64,000 nt of DNA from positions 2,198,494 through 2,262,493 of the forward strand of contig NZ_CP160388.1 of the NCBI RefSeq assembly GCF_040732315.1, in the 5' to 3' direction. The stretch is from Oryzisolibacter sp. LB2S. Lineage in GTDB: Bacteria; Pseudomonadota; Gammaproteobacteria; Burkholderiales; Burkholderiaceae_C. Below the pieces are notes generated by a model. It was given only the letters and a program-made list of their open reading frames with translations. It was not told the origin of the DNA and ran no database searches. Position numbers and translations under genes: made by a program. Below are positions 35,544-42,660 of this stretch, in pieces (the stretch's first letter is position 1; each line of letters begins with the position of its first letter).

Positions 35544-35590
35544 CTGACAGCGCTCGCCCCACAAGCGCCAAAGCCGTTTTCTCTCATTTT
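35532..35590. repeat. Dispersed TAGC/GCGCTTG element, copy 4 (supplies rluE stop)
   Basis: AAAAACGATAGCTGACAGCGCTCGccccACAAGCGCCAAAGCC then a pyrimidine-rich tail. The TAG of TAGCTGACAG is the rluE stop. It separates rluE from the convergent rarD gene. Confidence 0.75.
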
Positions 35591-36465
35591 TCTGGCGCAG
35601 AACGCAGGCGCAGCGCACCGTCGAGCACCAGCACCGCCACGGCGGCGAAGATGGGCCCGTAGCTCGGCCATTGCTCGGGGCCAATGGTCTCGCCCAGCAG
35701 CAGCGCCACCAGCGCCAGCAGCACCGGCTCCACATAGCTCAACAGGCCGAACAGCCCCAGCGGCAGCAGGCGGCTGGCAGCCATGTACAGCGCCAGCGCC
35801 ACGGCGCTGACCACGCCCAGCACCGGCACCATGGCCCAGAGGTGGCCATGGCCCGCCACCAATTCGACGGACGAGGGCGCGCGCTGCACAAACCACAGCG
35901 CCGCGGGCACGAGCAGCAGCATGTCCAGCCAATGGCCGCCCAGGTGGTCGGTGGACAGCTGCCGGCGCAGCACGAAGTACACCGTGTAGCCCAGCGCCAC
36001 GAGCCAGGTCTCCCACGACATGCCGCCCGCGCGCAGCACCTCGTGCGCCACGCCCAGGGCCGCGAGCAGCGTGGCCAGCCACTGCAGGCGCGAGAGCTGC
36101 TCGCGGTAGATCAGCTTGCCGGCCAGCACCATCACCAGCGGCAGCAGAAAGTAGCCCAGCGACACCGGCAGCGCCCGCCCATGCAGCGGCGCCCAGAGAA
36201 ACAGCCACAGCTGCACACCCAGCAGCGCCGCGCTCGCCAGCAGGGCCAGCGCCAGAGCAGGCCGGCGCCGCACGCGCAGGGCCAGCAGGCGCACGCGCGG
36301 CCATTGCCCGCGCCAGAGCAGCAGCACCGTGGTGAACGGCAGCGTGGCCAGCACGCGCCAGCCAAAGATCTGCTCGCCATCAAGGGGCGCGAGCAGCGGC
36401 GCCAGGTAGTACATGGCGCCAAACAGAACGGACGCCACGATGGACGCGGCCAGGCCTTTGATCAC
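35584..36465 (-). CDS. rarD: RarD/EamA-family permease
   Basis: 293 residues from a GTG start where RarD homologues begin ('VIKGLAASIVASVLFGAMYY'). Ten hydrophobic segments in two EamA halves. Typical RarD features are 'EQIFGWRVLATLPFTTVLLL', 'GYFLLPLVMVLAGKLIYREQ' and 'LGLFGLLSYVEPVLLALVAL'. It is predicted to export small metabolites; E. coli RarD was linked to chloramphenicol sensitivity. In-frame ATGs far upstream would add a non-homologous leader overlapping the nuclease promoter region, so the GTG is preferred. Confidence 0.85.
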   Translation of the reverse strand: MIKGLAASIVASVLFGAMYYLAPLLAPLDGEQIFGWRVLATLPFTTVLLLWRGQWPRVRLLALRVRRRPALALALLASAALLGVQLWLFLWAPLHGRALPVSLGYFLLPLVMVLAGKLIYREQLSRLQWLATLLAALGVAHEVLRAGGMSWETWLVALGYTVYFVLRRQLSTDHLGGHWLDMLLLVPAALWFVQRAPSSVELVAGHGHLWAMVPVLGVVSAVALALYMAASRLLPLGLFGLLSYVEPVLLALVALLLGETIGPEQWPSYGPIFAAVAVLVLDGALRLRSAPEK

Positions 36466-36669
36466 GGCAGACGGGGCAAAGAAGCAAAGCCCGTGATTGT
36501 CGGCGATCGCGCCGCAAGTTATGCCCACCGGCTGTGGGCCGACCTGTGGACAAGCACCGGGACAAACCCGCGCAGGCCGCGCCCGTATTGGCTTGCGGCG
36601 CATTGCCCAAATTTCGGGCAGGCACGCAGCTCCGCTGCGGAGCCCATTGGCGCGGGTATAGTGCCGCCC

Positions 36670-36722
36670 CTTTGGCCTGTCTCTTTGGCCTGTCTCTTTG
36701 GCCTGTCTCTTTGGCCCTGTCC
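36670..36722 (+). repeat. 13-bp tandem repeat in the leader of the nuclease gene
   Basis: CTTTGGCCTGTCT repeated three times plus a 14-bp variant, ending at the base before the ATG at 36723. A TATAGT hexamer lies at 36657-36662, so the repeats probably form most of the 5' untranslated leader. The unit length is not a multiple of three. Confidence 0.9.
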
Positions 36723-37172
36723 ATGCCCGCATCCGCCGCCGCCCTGCTCTGCCTCGTCGTCGCCATCCATGATGGCGACACCCTCACCGCGCGCTGCGGC
36801 GGCCCCGGCGCCTGGCGGCGCGAGCGCGTGCGCATCTCCGCCATCGACGCGCCCGAGAGCCGCCAGGCCTTTGGCCAGCGTGCAAGACAGGGTCTGGCCC
36901 AGCTGTGCTTTCGCCAGCAGGCGCGCCTGTACCGCCTGGGCCACGACCACTATGGCCGCACCCTGGCCCAGGTGCACTGCCAGGGCCGCGACGTGGCCGC
37001 GGCCCAGGTGGGCGCGGGCCTGGCCTGGGTCTATGCGCCGCAGGCCGCGCAGCACCCCGACCTCGTGGCGCTCGAGCGCCAGGCGCGCCGGCGGCGCACG
37101 GGCCTGTGGTCACAAAAGCGGCCGCTCGCGCCCTGGGACTATCGGCGCCAGTACAAGCGCACTAGCAATTAA
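36723..37172 (+). CDS. Thermonuclease (SNase)-family nuclease
   Basis: 149 residues with a short hydrophobic start (MPASAAALLCLVVA) and the SNase core: 'IHDGDTLTARCGG' (Asp ligand), 'RERVRISAIDAPESRQAFGQ' (catalytic Arg, Glu and Asp region), and 'DHYGRTLAQVHCQGRDV'. Small Ca2+-dependent or related nucleases of this type are usually exported. The N-terminus is weakly signal-like; with a start inside the upstream 13-bp repeats the frame would gain a stronger hydrophobic leader (LACLFGLSLWPVSLALS), so the start is uncertain. Confidence 0.87.
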   Translation: MPASAAALLCLVVAIHDGDTLTARCGGPGAWRRERVRISAIDAPESRQAFGQRARQGLAQLCFRQQARLYRLGHDHYGRTLAQVHCQGRDVAAAQVGAGLAWVYAPQAAQHPDLVALERQARRRRTGLWSQKRPLAPWDYRRQYKRTSN

Positions 37173-37216
37173 ATAGCTATCAGCGCTTGCCGTACAAGCC
37201 TTGGAGGCCTATTCAT
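37166..37216. repeat. Dispersed TAGC/GCGCTTG element, copy 5
   Basis: AATTAAATAGCTATCAGCGCTTGccgtaCAAGCCTTGGAGGCC, starting at the stop codon of the nuclease gene. Confidence 0.75.
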
Positions 37217-37280
37217 TGCCAAAACGGCACAAGCAGCAGAACCTGTCGATCTGCCTGGCTCGGCTTGCAAAAAGACCCGG

Positions 37281-37485
37281 CATCCCCGCGCAAGCGGGGA
37301 TCCACCGAAGTGCCCTGCGCCGTGGTGTTTGACCCGTCATCCCCGCGCAAGCGGGGATCCACAGAAGCCATGAAGCAACGGCGCGGGCGGCACCGGGATC
37401 CCCGCTTTCGCGGGGATGACTGCGCCGTGGTCTACGCAGAAAACGGCTTGGCACCGGGATCCCCGCGCTCGCGGAAATGACGGCG
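37281..37485. repeat. REPIN-like cluster of four GTCATCCCCGCG palindromes
   Basis: Two copies of CATCCCCGCGCAAGCGGGGATCCAC in one orientation (about 37281-37305 and 37336-37362) face two in the other (about 37395-37420 and 37455-37483). The paired inverted palindromes could fold into one large hairpin. Together with the dispersed element, they fill the gap between the nuclease gene and the convergent DHHA1 gene. Confidence 0.85.
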
Positions 37486-37521
37486 GCTTTCTCGCCAACA
37501 CCCACCGCTCATTGACCGGAT

Positions 37522-38448
37522 TCAGGCATCGAACCGCCCGCTGAGCAGCTCGCCCAGGCGCTCGGGCGGCAGGCGAAAGCCGCAGGCCTGGGCATGGCCG
37601 CCGCCGCCCATGCTCACGGCCAGGGGCGAGCAGTCGTAGCCGCGCTGCGAGCGCAGGCCCACCTTGACCTGCCCGTCCTTGCCCACGGCCCACATCAGCG
37701 CAAAGCTGCCGCTCTGGCGCGACAGCATCTCGCCCACCAGGCTGTGAAAGGCCCCCGGGGCGTTGACCATCAGCCCCTGCTGACCGTTGAAGACGAGGGG
37801 CCGCGCGCCGCCGGCCACGTCCTGCGCCAGGTGGCGGAACTTCTCGTCCATGGCCTGGCCGCGCGCGACGAAGGCCGCGGTCTCGCCGGGCGCAAAATCC
37901 GCTATCTGCTGCCAGCGCGCAAAATCGAACGGCTCCATGTCCAGCGCCGCGACAAAGCCCGCCGTCTCGGGGTATTGCCAGGCCCAGAGGTCACGGTCCT
38001 CGACAAAGCGCACCAGGTCGGGCAGCGGCGCATCGGGGTGGAAGAACTCCCAGGCCAGGCGCGCGCCGGACTTGGCCATGTCGAAGTGCAGCGCGCCGCA
38101 GCGGCATGCAAAGCCCGCAAGCTCCTCGGCCGCGCTCTTGTGGTGGTCGAGCAGCACGAGTTTTGCGGCGCGCGCGTCGATCTCGGCCAGCAGCGCGGGC
38201 GCAAAGGCGAAGTCCAGCACATAGACGGCGCGGCCATCGAGCGGCGGCAGGTCGGCCAGCGAGCTCACCTGGCCATGCGACAGGCCCAGGCATTCGACCT
38301 GCCCGCCATAGAAGCGCCAGGCCGCGAGCGCGGCGCAGAAGCCGTCGGCGCAGCGGCCGTGGTAGAGCACCAGGGGTTGGGGGTCGTCGTTGTGGGGCGC
38401 GGCCACCAGGGGCAGCGGCAAAATCGTGGAACGTGAACTCATCATCAT
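37522..38448 (-). CDS. DHH/DHHA1-family phosphoesterase
   Basis: 308 residues from the first of three adjacent ATGs (38446-38448). Motifs: 'LVLYHGRCADGFCAALAAWR' (motif I-like HxxCxDG), 'YVLDFAFAP', 'LVLLDHHKSAAEEL' (the DHH box), and a C-terminal DHHA1-like 'SMGGGGHAQACGFRLP' (GGGH). This subgroup of single-gene DHH phosphoesterases probably hydrolyses short oligonucleotides or cyclic dinucleotide products. The canonical first DHH Asp is replaced by HGRCADG, as usual in this subgroup. Substrate unproven. Confidence 0.88.
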   Translation of the reverse strand: MMMSSRSTILPLPLVAAPHNDDPQPLVLYHGRCADGFCAALAAWRFYGGQVECLGLSHGQVSSLADLPPLDGRAVYVLDFAFAPALLAEIDARAAKLVLLDHHKSAAEELAGFACRCGALHFDMAKSGARLAWEFFHPDAPLPDLVRFVEDRDLWAWQYPETAGFVAALDMEPFDFARWQQIADFAPGETAAFVARGQAMDEKFRHLAQDVAGGARPLVFNGQQGLMVNAPGAFHSLVGEMLSRQSGSFALMWAVGKDGQVKVGLRSQRGYDCSPLAVSMGGGGHAQACGFRLPPERLGELLSGRFDA

Positions 38449-38459
38449 GGCGGCGCATT

Positions 38460-39248
38460 GTGCCCGCCGCCCTGCCCCCATCCGCCGTGCACCCACCCTC
38501 ACCACCCCACCCACCGCTGCACTTGCTGTGGCAGGACGCGCACATGGTGGCCCTGTACAAGCCCGCGGGCTGGCTGGTGCACCGCACCGGGCTCGACGGC
38601 GGCGAGACGCGCTTCGTCCTGCAGGCCCTGCGCGACCAGATCGGCCAGCATGTCTACCCCGTGCACCGGCTCGACAAGGGCACCTGCGGCGTGCTCGTCA
38701 TGGCCCTGCACCCGGCCGCGGCGCGCGCGCTGGCCGATGCCTTTGCGCGCCACGCGGTCAGAAAGCAGTACCTGGCCCTGGTGCGCGGCTGGGCGCCGGC
38801 CAGCGCCGATGTCGACCACCCGCTGCGCCCCGATGACGCCCCGCCCGACGCCCCGGTGCAGAGCGCGCACACCCATGTGCGCTGCCTGGCGCGGCTCGAC
38901 TACCCCGAGGCCATCGACGCGCGCCACGCCAGCACCCGCGCCAGCCTGGTGCTGGCCGAGCCCACGACCGGCCGGCGCCACCAGATCCGCAGGCACCTCA
39001 AGCACATCGCCCACCCCATCCTCGGCGACGCCACACATGGCAAGGGCCCGCTCAACCGCTGGTGGGCCGCGCGCCTGGGCCTGCAGCGGCTGTGGCTGCA
39101 TGCCTGGCGCCTGGAGCTGCCCCACCCGCAGGATGGGCGATTGCTGACCATAGACAGCGGCCTGCCCTGGCCCCTCGCACAGGGGCCGGGCGACGCACCC
39201 TGGCAGGACTGGCAGCGCCTGGCCAGCCTGCCCTGGCTCTGCCCCTGA
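38460..39248 (+). CDS. RluA-family pseudouridine synthase (TruC-like)
   Basis: About 262 residues. The catalytic motif is 'VHRLDKGTCGVLVMAL' (HRLDxxTSG-like) with 'GRRHQIRRHLKHIAHPILGD' near residue 170, typical of tRNA U65 synthase TruC. The domain starts at 'LHLLWQDAHMVALYKPAGWL'. No ATG lies ahead of that, so a GTG at 38460 or 38487 is the probable start; the first ATG (38544) would cut into the fold. An S4 domain is absent. It is divergent from the DHHA1 gene with only 11 bp between the starts. Confidence 0.86.
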   Translation: MPAALPPSAVHPPSPPHPPLHLLWQDAHMVALYKPAGWLVHRTGLDGGETRFVLQALRDQIGQHVYPVHRLDKGTCGVLVMALHPAAARALADAFARHAVRKQYLALVRGWAPASADVDHPLRPDDAPPDAPVQSAHTHVRCLARLDYPEAIDARHASTRASLVLAEPTTGRRHQIRRHLKHIAHPILGDATHGKGPLNRWWAARLGLQRLWLHAWRLELPHPQDGRLLTIDSGLPWPLAQGPGDAPWQDWQRLASLPWLCP

Positions 39249-39300
39249 CGGCACCGCCCCGCCCCGCACTGCCCTGTCCCGACCCCGAGCCCCAAGCGCC

Positions 39301-41181
39301 ATGCCCACCCGAGCCCGCACAGCCGCCCCCATTCCACCCGACGCCGAGGACACCGACCTGCCGCGCGACGACAGCCTCTGCCCCGGCGAGGCCCTGCATG
39401 CCGACCACCTGCGCCGGCTGCTGCGCGTGGCCCTGCCCGACGCCGGCCAGCACAAGGCCGCGGGCTGGTTCGGGCAGACGGACTTTCTGTTCACGCGCCG
39501 CCATGTGGACGAGGACCAGGACGCCTACCACGACGCCCTGTTCATCACCATCTGGAAGCGCTGGGACTTCTGGCTCGGCCTGCCCGACGCAGGCGCCGCG
39601 CGCGCCAACCTGCTGAGCCAGGCCTGGGCCCGGCTGCGCCAGCCGGTGCAGCCTGCAGTCGTCGACGGCCTGCAGCGCCAGTACCGCCGCTACGACGCCA
39701 GCGGCCGGCCCGGCCCCTGGCAGCCGCTCGCGCAGGACGCCGCCTGCGCCGACGCCCTGCAGGCCTGCACCCAGGCCTGGCGCGGCGTCATCGACTACTG
39801 GCGCCTGGCCGAGGGCCAGCGCCGCGCGGGCCGGCCGCTGCGCGCGCGCCTGCACGCCGCGCTCACCCCCGAGCGCGTGCGGGCCCTCACGCTGCTGCCC
39901 GTGTTCACGCTGCGCTACAACGACTGGTACGACCCCGAGCGCAATGGCTGGTGGCAGGGCGAGGTCTGGGTGGGCGCGCGCCAGCCCGGCCAGCAAGGTG
40001 CCCGCCAATGGGGCCGCGCGCTCAAGCTGTGCTGGCGCAACGGCAACGAGCAGCCTGGGGACGAAGACGACGACGCCCACGCCTGCTACCAGATCGACAT
40101 GCTGGACGACGACGCCCAGCCCCCGGGCACGGCCCACCCACCGGGCCTGCTGCTCAGCTGCGGCCAGCGCCAGAGCGACACGCGCCGCCCGCTGGGCAAC
40201 GACGCCGTGCAGCACATGGCGCGGCTGCTGCGCCTGTTCACCGACATCGAGCGCCAGCTCCACACCGAGCACGAGCGCGAGCAGCGGGCGCCGCAGTCCT
40301 GCGAGCCCAATCCCGCCGCACGCGCCCCGGCCCTGCCATGCCCGTCGCCCTCGGCCCCTGATGCCCCGGATGCGCCGGACGCCACCGTCCTGGGCCCGGC
40401 CGTCATGGCCCTGTCCGACGAATGGCAGGCCATGGGCCGCAGCCACGCGGCCTTGGTGCGCGCGCAATGGGCGGACCGGCCCGCTGCCGGCGATGCGGCC
40501 ACTTCGGCACCGGGCGCAGACGCTCCCCCGCCCCTGGCCGACCCGCGCGTCGCCCTGGCCCCGACCGTGCTGCAACTGGCCCGCACCGTGCACGCGCGCG
40601 CTGACGCCGACCTGTGGGCGCGCTTTCACCGCCGCTTCGGCTTTGCCCCCGGCGCCCATGAGCGCCATGCGGCCGGCCATGGCCGGGCCGTGGAGCGGCT
40701 GCTGTGGCGCGCAGACGGCACGCTGCTGGCCCGCGTGGCGGCGCATGCGGGCGCGGCCGAACCCGCATCGCCAGCCGCATCCGCATCTGCATCCGAATCC
40801 GAATCCGCATCCACATGGTGGCAGGTCGGCGCCGATGGGCAGAGCCCGGCTCCCCTGCCCCGGGACCAGTGGCCGGCCACCCCGCCCACCGCAGCCGAGG
40901 CCATGGCCCATGGCGTGACGCTGCGCGGCGGCGCCGATGGCGACCTGCTGGGCCTGGCCCAGGACGGCGGCGTGCTGTGGCGCCACCGGATCGGCGGCGC
41001 CATCCGCCACATCGCCCCCGCACCGGACGGCCACGGCCTGGCCGTGGGCACGGCCGGCGGCTACCTGGTCCTGCTGCGCAGAAGCAGCGCCACCGACCCC
41101 TACCTGGTCAGCACCTCACGCTATGTCGAGGCCTGGCGCCTGATCTTCTGGGACGACGCGCCGGAGCCGCTCCTGTGGTGA
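39301..41181 (+). CDS. Unknown 626-aa protein with a beta-propeller-like C-terminal repeat
   Basis: 626 residues with no signal peptide and no clear membrane span. The N-terminal region (about 30-210) is a Trp/Arg-rich globular domain ('KAAGWFGQTDFLFTRRHVDE', 'WKRWDFWLGLPDAG', 'LPVFTLRYNDWYDPERNGWW'). The middle (about 330-430) is Ala/Pro-rich and variable. Residues near 487-500 are a Ser/Ala/Glu run from a hexanucleotide repeat. The C-terminal 100 residues carry a beta-propeller-like repeat ('GDLLGLAQDGGVLWRHRIGG', 'DGHGLAVGTAGGYLVLL') and end in aromatic 'WRLIFWDDAPEPLLW'. I do not recognise the family. Composition and coding bias match the neighbours, so it is a real gene. Confidence 0.8.
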   Translation: MPTRARTAAPIPPDAEDTDLPRDDSLCPGEALHADHLRRLLRVALPDAGQHKAAGWFGQTDFLFTRRHVDEDQDAYHDALFITIWKRWDFWLGLPDAGAARANLLSQAWARLRQPVQPAVVDGLQRQYRRYDASGRPGPWQPLAQDAACADALQACTQAWRGVIDYWRLAEGQRRAGRPLRARLHAALTPERVRALTLLPVFTLRYNDWYDPERNGWWQGEVWVGARQPGQQGARQWGRALKLCWRNGNEQPGDEDDDAHACYQIDMLDDDAQPPGTAHPPGLLLSCGQRQSDTRRPLGNDAVQHMARLLRLFTDIERQLHTEHEREQRAPQSCEPNPAARAPALPCPSPSAPDAPDAPDATVLGPAVMALSDEWQAMGRSHAALVRAQWADRPAAGDAATSAPGADAPPPLADPRVALAPTVLQLARTVHARADADLWARFHRRFGFAPGAHERHAAGHGRAVERLLWRADGTLLARVAAHAGAAEPASPAASASASESESASTWWQVGADGQSPAPLPRDQWPATPPTAAEAMAHGVTLRGGADGDLLGLAQDGGVLWRHRIGGAIRHIAPAPDGHGLAVGTAGGYLVLLRRSSATDPYLVSTSRYVEAWRLIFWDDAPEPLLW

Positions 41182-41282
41182 CGGTGGCCGCAGGCGATGC
41201 CCGTTCCTGCTTGCAGCGCACACCACCCGTGCTCAGGCGGGGCTTCATCCCGGGGCAGTCCATGAAGCGCTGATCCGTCCAG

Positions 41283-41308
41283 GTCATCCCCGCCTGCACG
41301 GGGATGAC
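41283..41308. repeat. Solo GTCATCCCCG palindrome
   Basis: GTCATCCCCGcctgcaCGGGGATGAC, 10-bp perfect stem with a 6-nt loop; one unit of the REP-like family, downstream of the 626-aa gene, where it may help termination. Confidence 0.8.
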
Positions 41309-41353
41309 GGCGGGGATGCGGATGTCGCCCACGACAACGGCTGAAAAGCTACT

Positions 41354-41402
41354 GTTTCAATAGCTGATTGCGCTTGCTGGCAAAGCGTCAGAGCCCGTTT
41401 TG
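41354..41402. repeat. Dispersed TAGC/GCGCTTG element, copy 6
   Basis: TTTCAATAGCTGATTGCGCTTGctggCAAAGCGTCAGAGCCCG, lying between the 626-aa gene and the convergent YlqF gene. Confidence 0.7.
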
Positions 41403-41418
41403 ACCAATAACTCCAACC

Positions 41419-42378
41419 TCAAGCCTCATCACGCGGCGCATTGCGCGCGCGGCGCTCGTTGCGCTTGCGCTGCTCGGCCTTGCGCTGGGCGCGGGCCTGT
41501 TCCTGCACCTGCGCGGCGGCCAGCCAGGCCTCGTAGTCCTGCACGCTCTCGAGCGTCACGCGCCCGATGGCGGCGCTGCGCAGGTCGGTGAGCACGATCT
41601 CGGCGGCCTTTTGCAGGTTCAGGCGCCCGCCGCTCATCACGGCGCCGCGCTTGCGTGCGATCAGCGCGAGCAGCTCGTCGTCATGCACGCCGGCCAGGGC
41701 GGCCGCGTCCAGCCCCAGCCTGTAGCGCGCATCGAGCAGCGCGGCGTAGTTGTGCTTCAAGTAGGCCAGCATCTCCAGCGCCACCTCCTCCTCGTCGTAG
41801 GCGTTGCGACCCACGGCCCCGCTGGCGGCCAGGCGATAGCCGCTCTCGGGCACGATGATGCGCGGCCACAGCATGCCGGGCGTGTCCCAGAGGTAGAAGT
41901 CATCGTCGAGCACGATGCGCTGCTCCTGCTTGGTAATGCCGGCCTCGTCCCCGGTCTTGGCCTGGCGCTTGGCCGACATGGTGTTGATCAGCGTGGACTT
42001 GCCCACGTTGGGGATGCCGCAGATCAGCACCCGCATGGGCCGCGAGAGACCGCGCCGATTGGGCGCAAGCTGGCGGCAGGCGTCAATAAGCCGGCGCGCG
42101 GGCGCGGTGTCCGAGGCATCGAGCGCAATCGCGCTGGTCTCGGGCCGCGCGTTGTACCAGGCCAGCCAGGCGGTGGTGCGCGCGGGGTCGGCCAGATCCT
42201 GCTTGTTGAGCACCTTGAGCGCGGGCTTGTGCCCCGTGAGCTCGGCCAGCAGCGGGTTGGCGCTCGAGCCCGGCAGGCGCGCGTCCAGCAGCTCGATCAC
42301 GACGTCGATGTCCTTGATGCGCTCGCCTATCGCCTTGCGCGTCAGGTGCATGTGACCGGGGAACCACTGAATGGCCAT
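41419..42378 (-). CDS. YlqF/RbgA-family circularly permuted GTPase
   Basis: 319 residues. Order of GTPase motifs is permuted: G4 'KVLNKQDLADPAR' (about residue 58) before G1 'LICGIPNVGKSTLINTM' (about 120) and G3 'LWDTPGMLWPRI' (about 165). It opens with the family's 'MAIQWFPGHMHLTRKAIGER'. RbgA-type GTPases promote late 50S ribosomal subunit assembly. The C-terminus is a Gln/Arg/Lys-rich tail. It is divergent from the small membrane gene at 42433. Confidence 0.93.
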   Translation of the reverse strand: MAIQWFPGHMHLTRKAIGERIKDIDVVIELLDARLPGSSANPLLAELTGHKPALKVLNKQDLADPARTTAWLAWYNARPETSAIALDASDTAPARRLIDACRQLAPNRRGLSRPMRVLICGIPNVGKSTLINTMSAKRQAKTGDEAGITKQEQRIVLDDDFYLWDTPGMLWPRIIVPESGYRLAASGAVGRNAYDEEEVALEMLAYLKHNYAALLDARYRLGLDAAALAGVHDDELLALIARKRGAVMSGGRLNLQKAAEIVLTDLRSAAIGRVTLESVQDYEAWLAAAQVQEQARAQRKAEQRKRNERRARNAPRDEA

Positions 42379-42432
42379 GGGGCTGTACTTTCACTGATCA
42401 AAACGGGGGAAGGCGCCAAGGATAATCGCCCC

Positions 42433-42660
42433 ATGACCTCCCACGACAAGCGCACACAGGATTCCGAGCTGCTGCTCAAGGGCGCGGTCTGCGCGCTGAT
42501 CGGCGCCATCATCCTGCTCGCGCCCTACCTGGCACGCTCGCCCGACGTGCGCGAGCTCATGGCCCAGGTGTATCTGGCGGGGTGGTTTGCGCTGGTGCTG
42601 GGGGGTGCGCTGCTGGTGCGCTACGGCATCAGGCGTTGGGGCGGGCGTCATCGCCCCTGA
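42433..42660 (+). CDS. Small two-span membrane protein
   Basis: 75 residues with two hydrophobic segments ('LLLKGAVCALIGAIILLAPY', 'VYLAGWFALVLGGALLVRYG'), a short polar loop and a basic C-terminus. I do not recognise a named family. Its last 32 bp overlap the 3' end of the convergent YccS-like gene. The start ATG lies 54 bp from the YlqF start on the other strand, so both share a promoter region. Confidence 0.72.
   Translation: MTSHDKRTQDSELLLKGAVCALIGAIILLAPYLARSPDVRELMAQVYLAGWFALVLGGALLVRYGIRRWGGRHRP

Noticed and set aside
35466..36603. Longer rarD with an upstream ATG
   Set aside because: The added residues are not membrane-like and run into the nuclease leader; RarD homology begins at the GTG.
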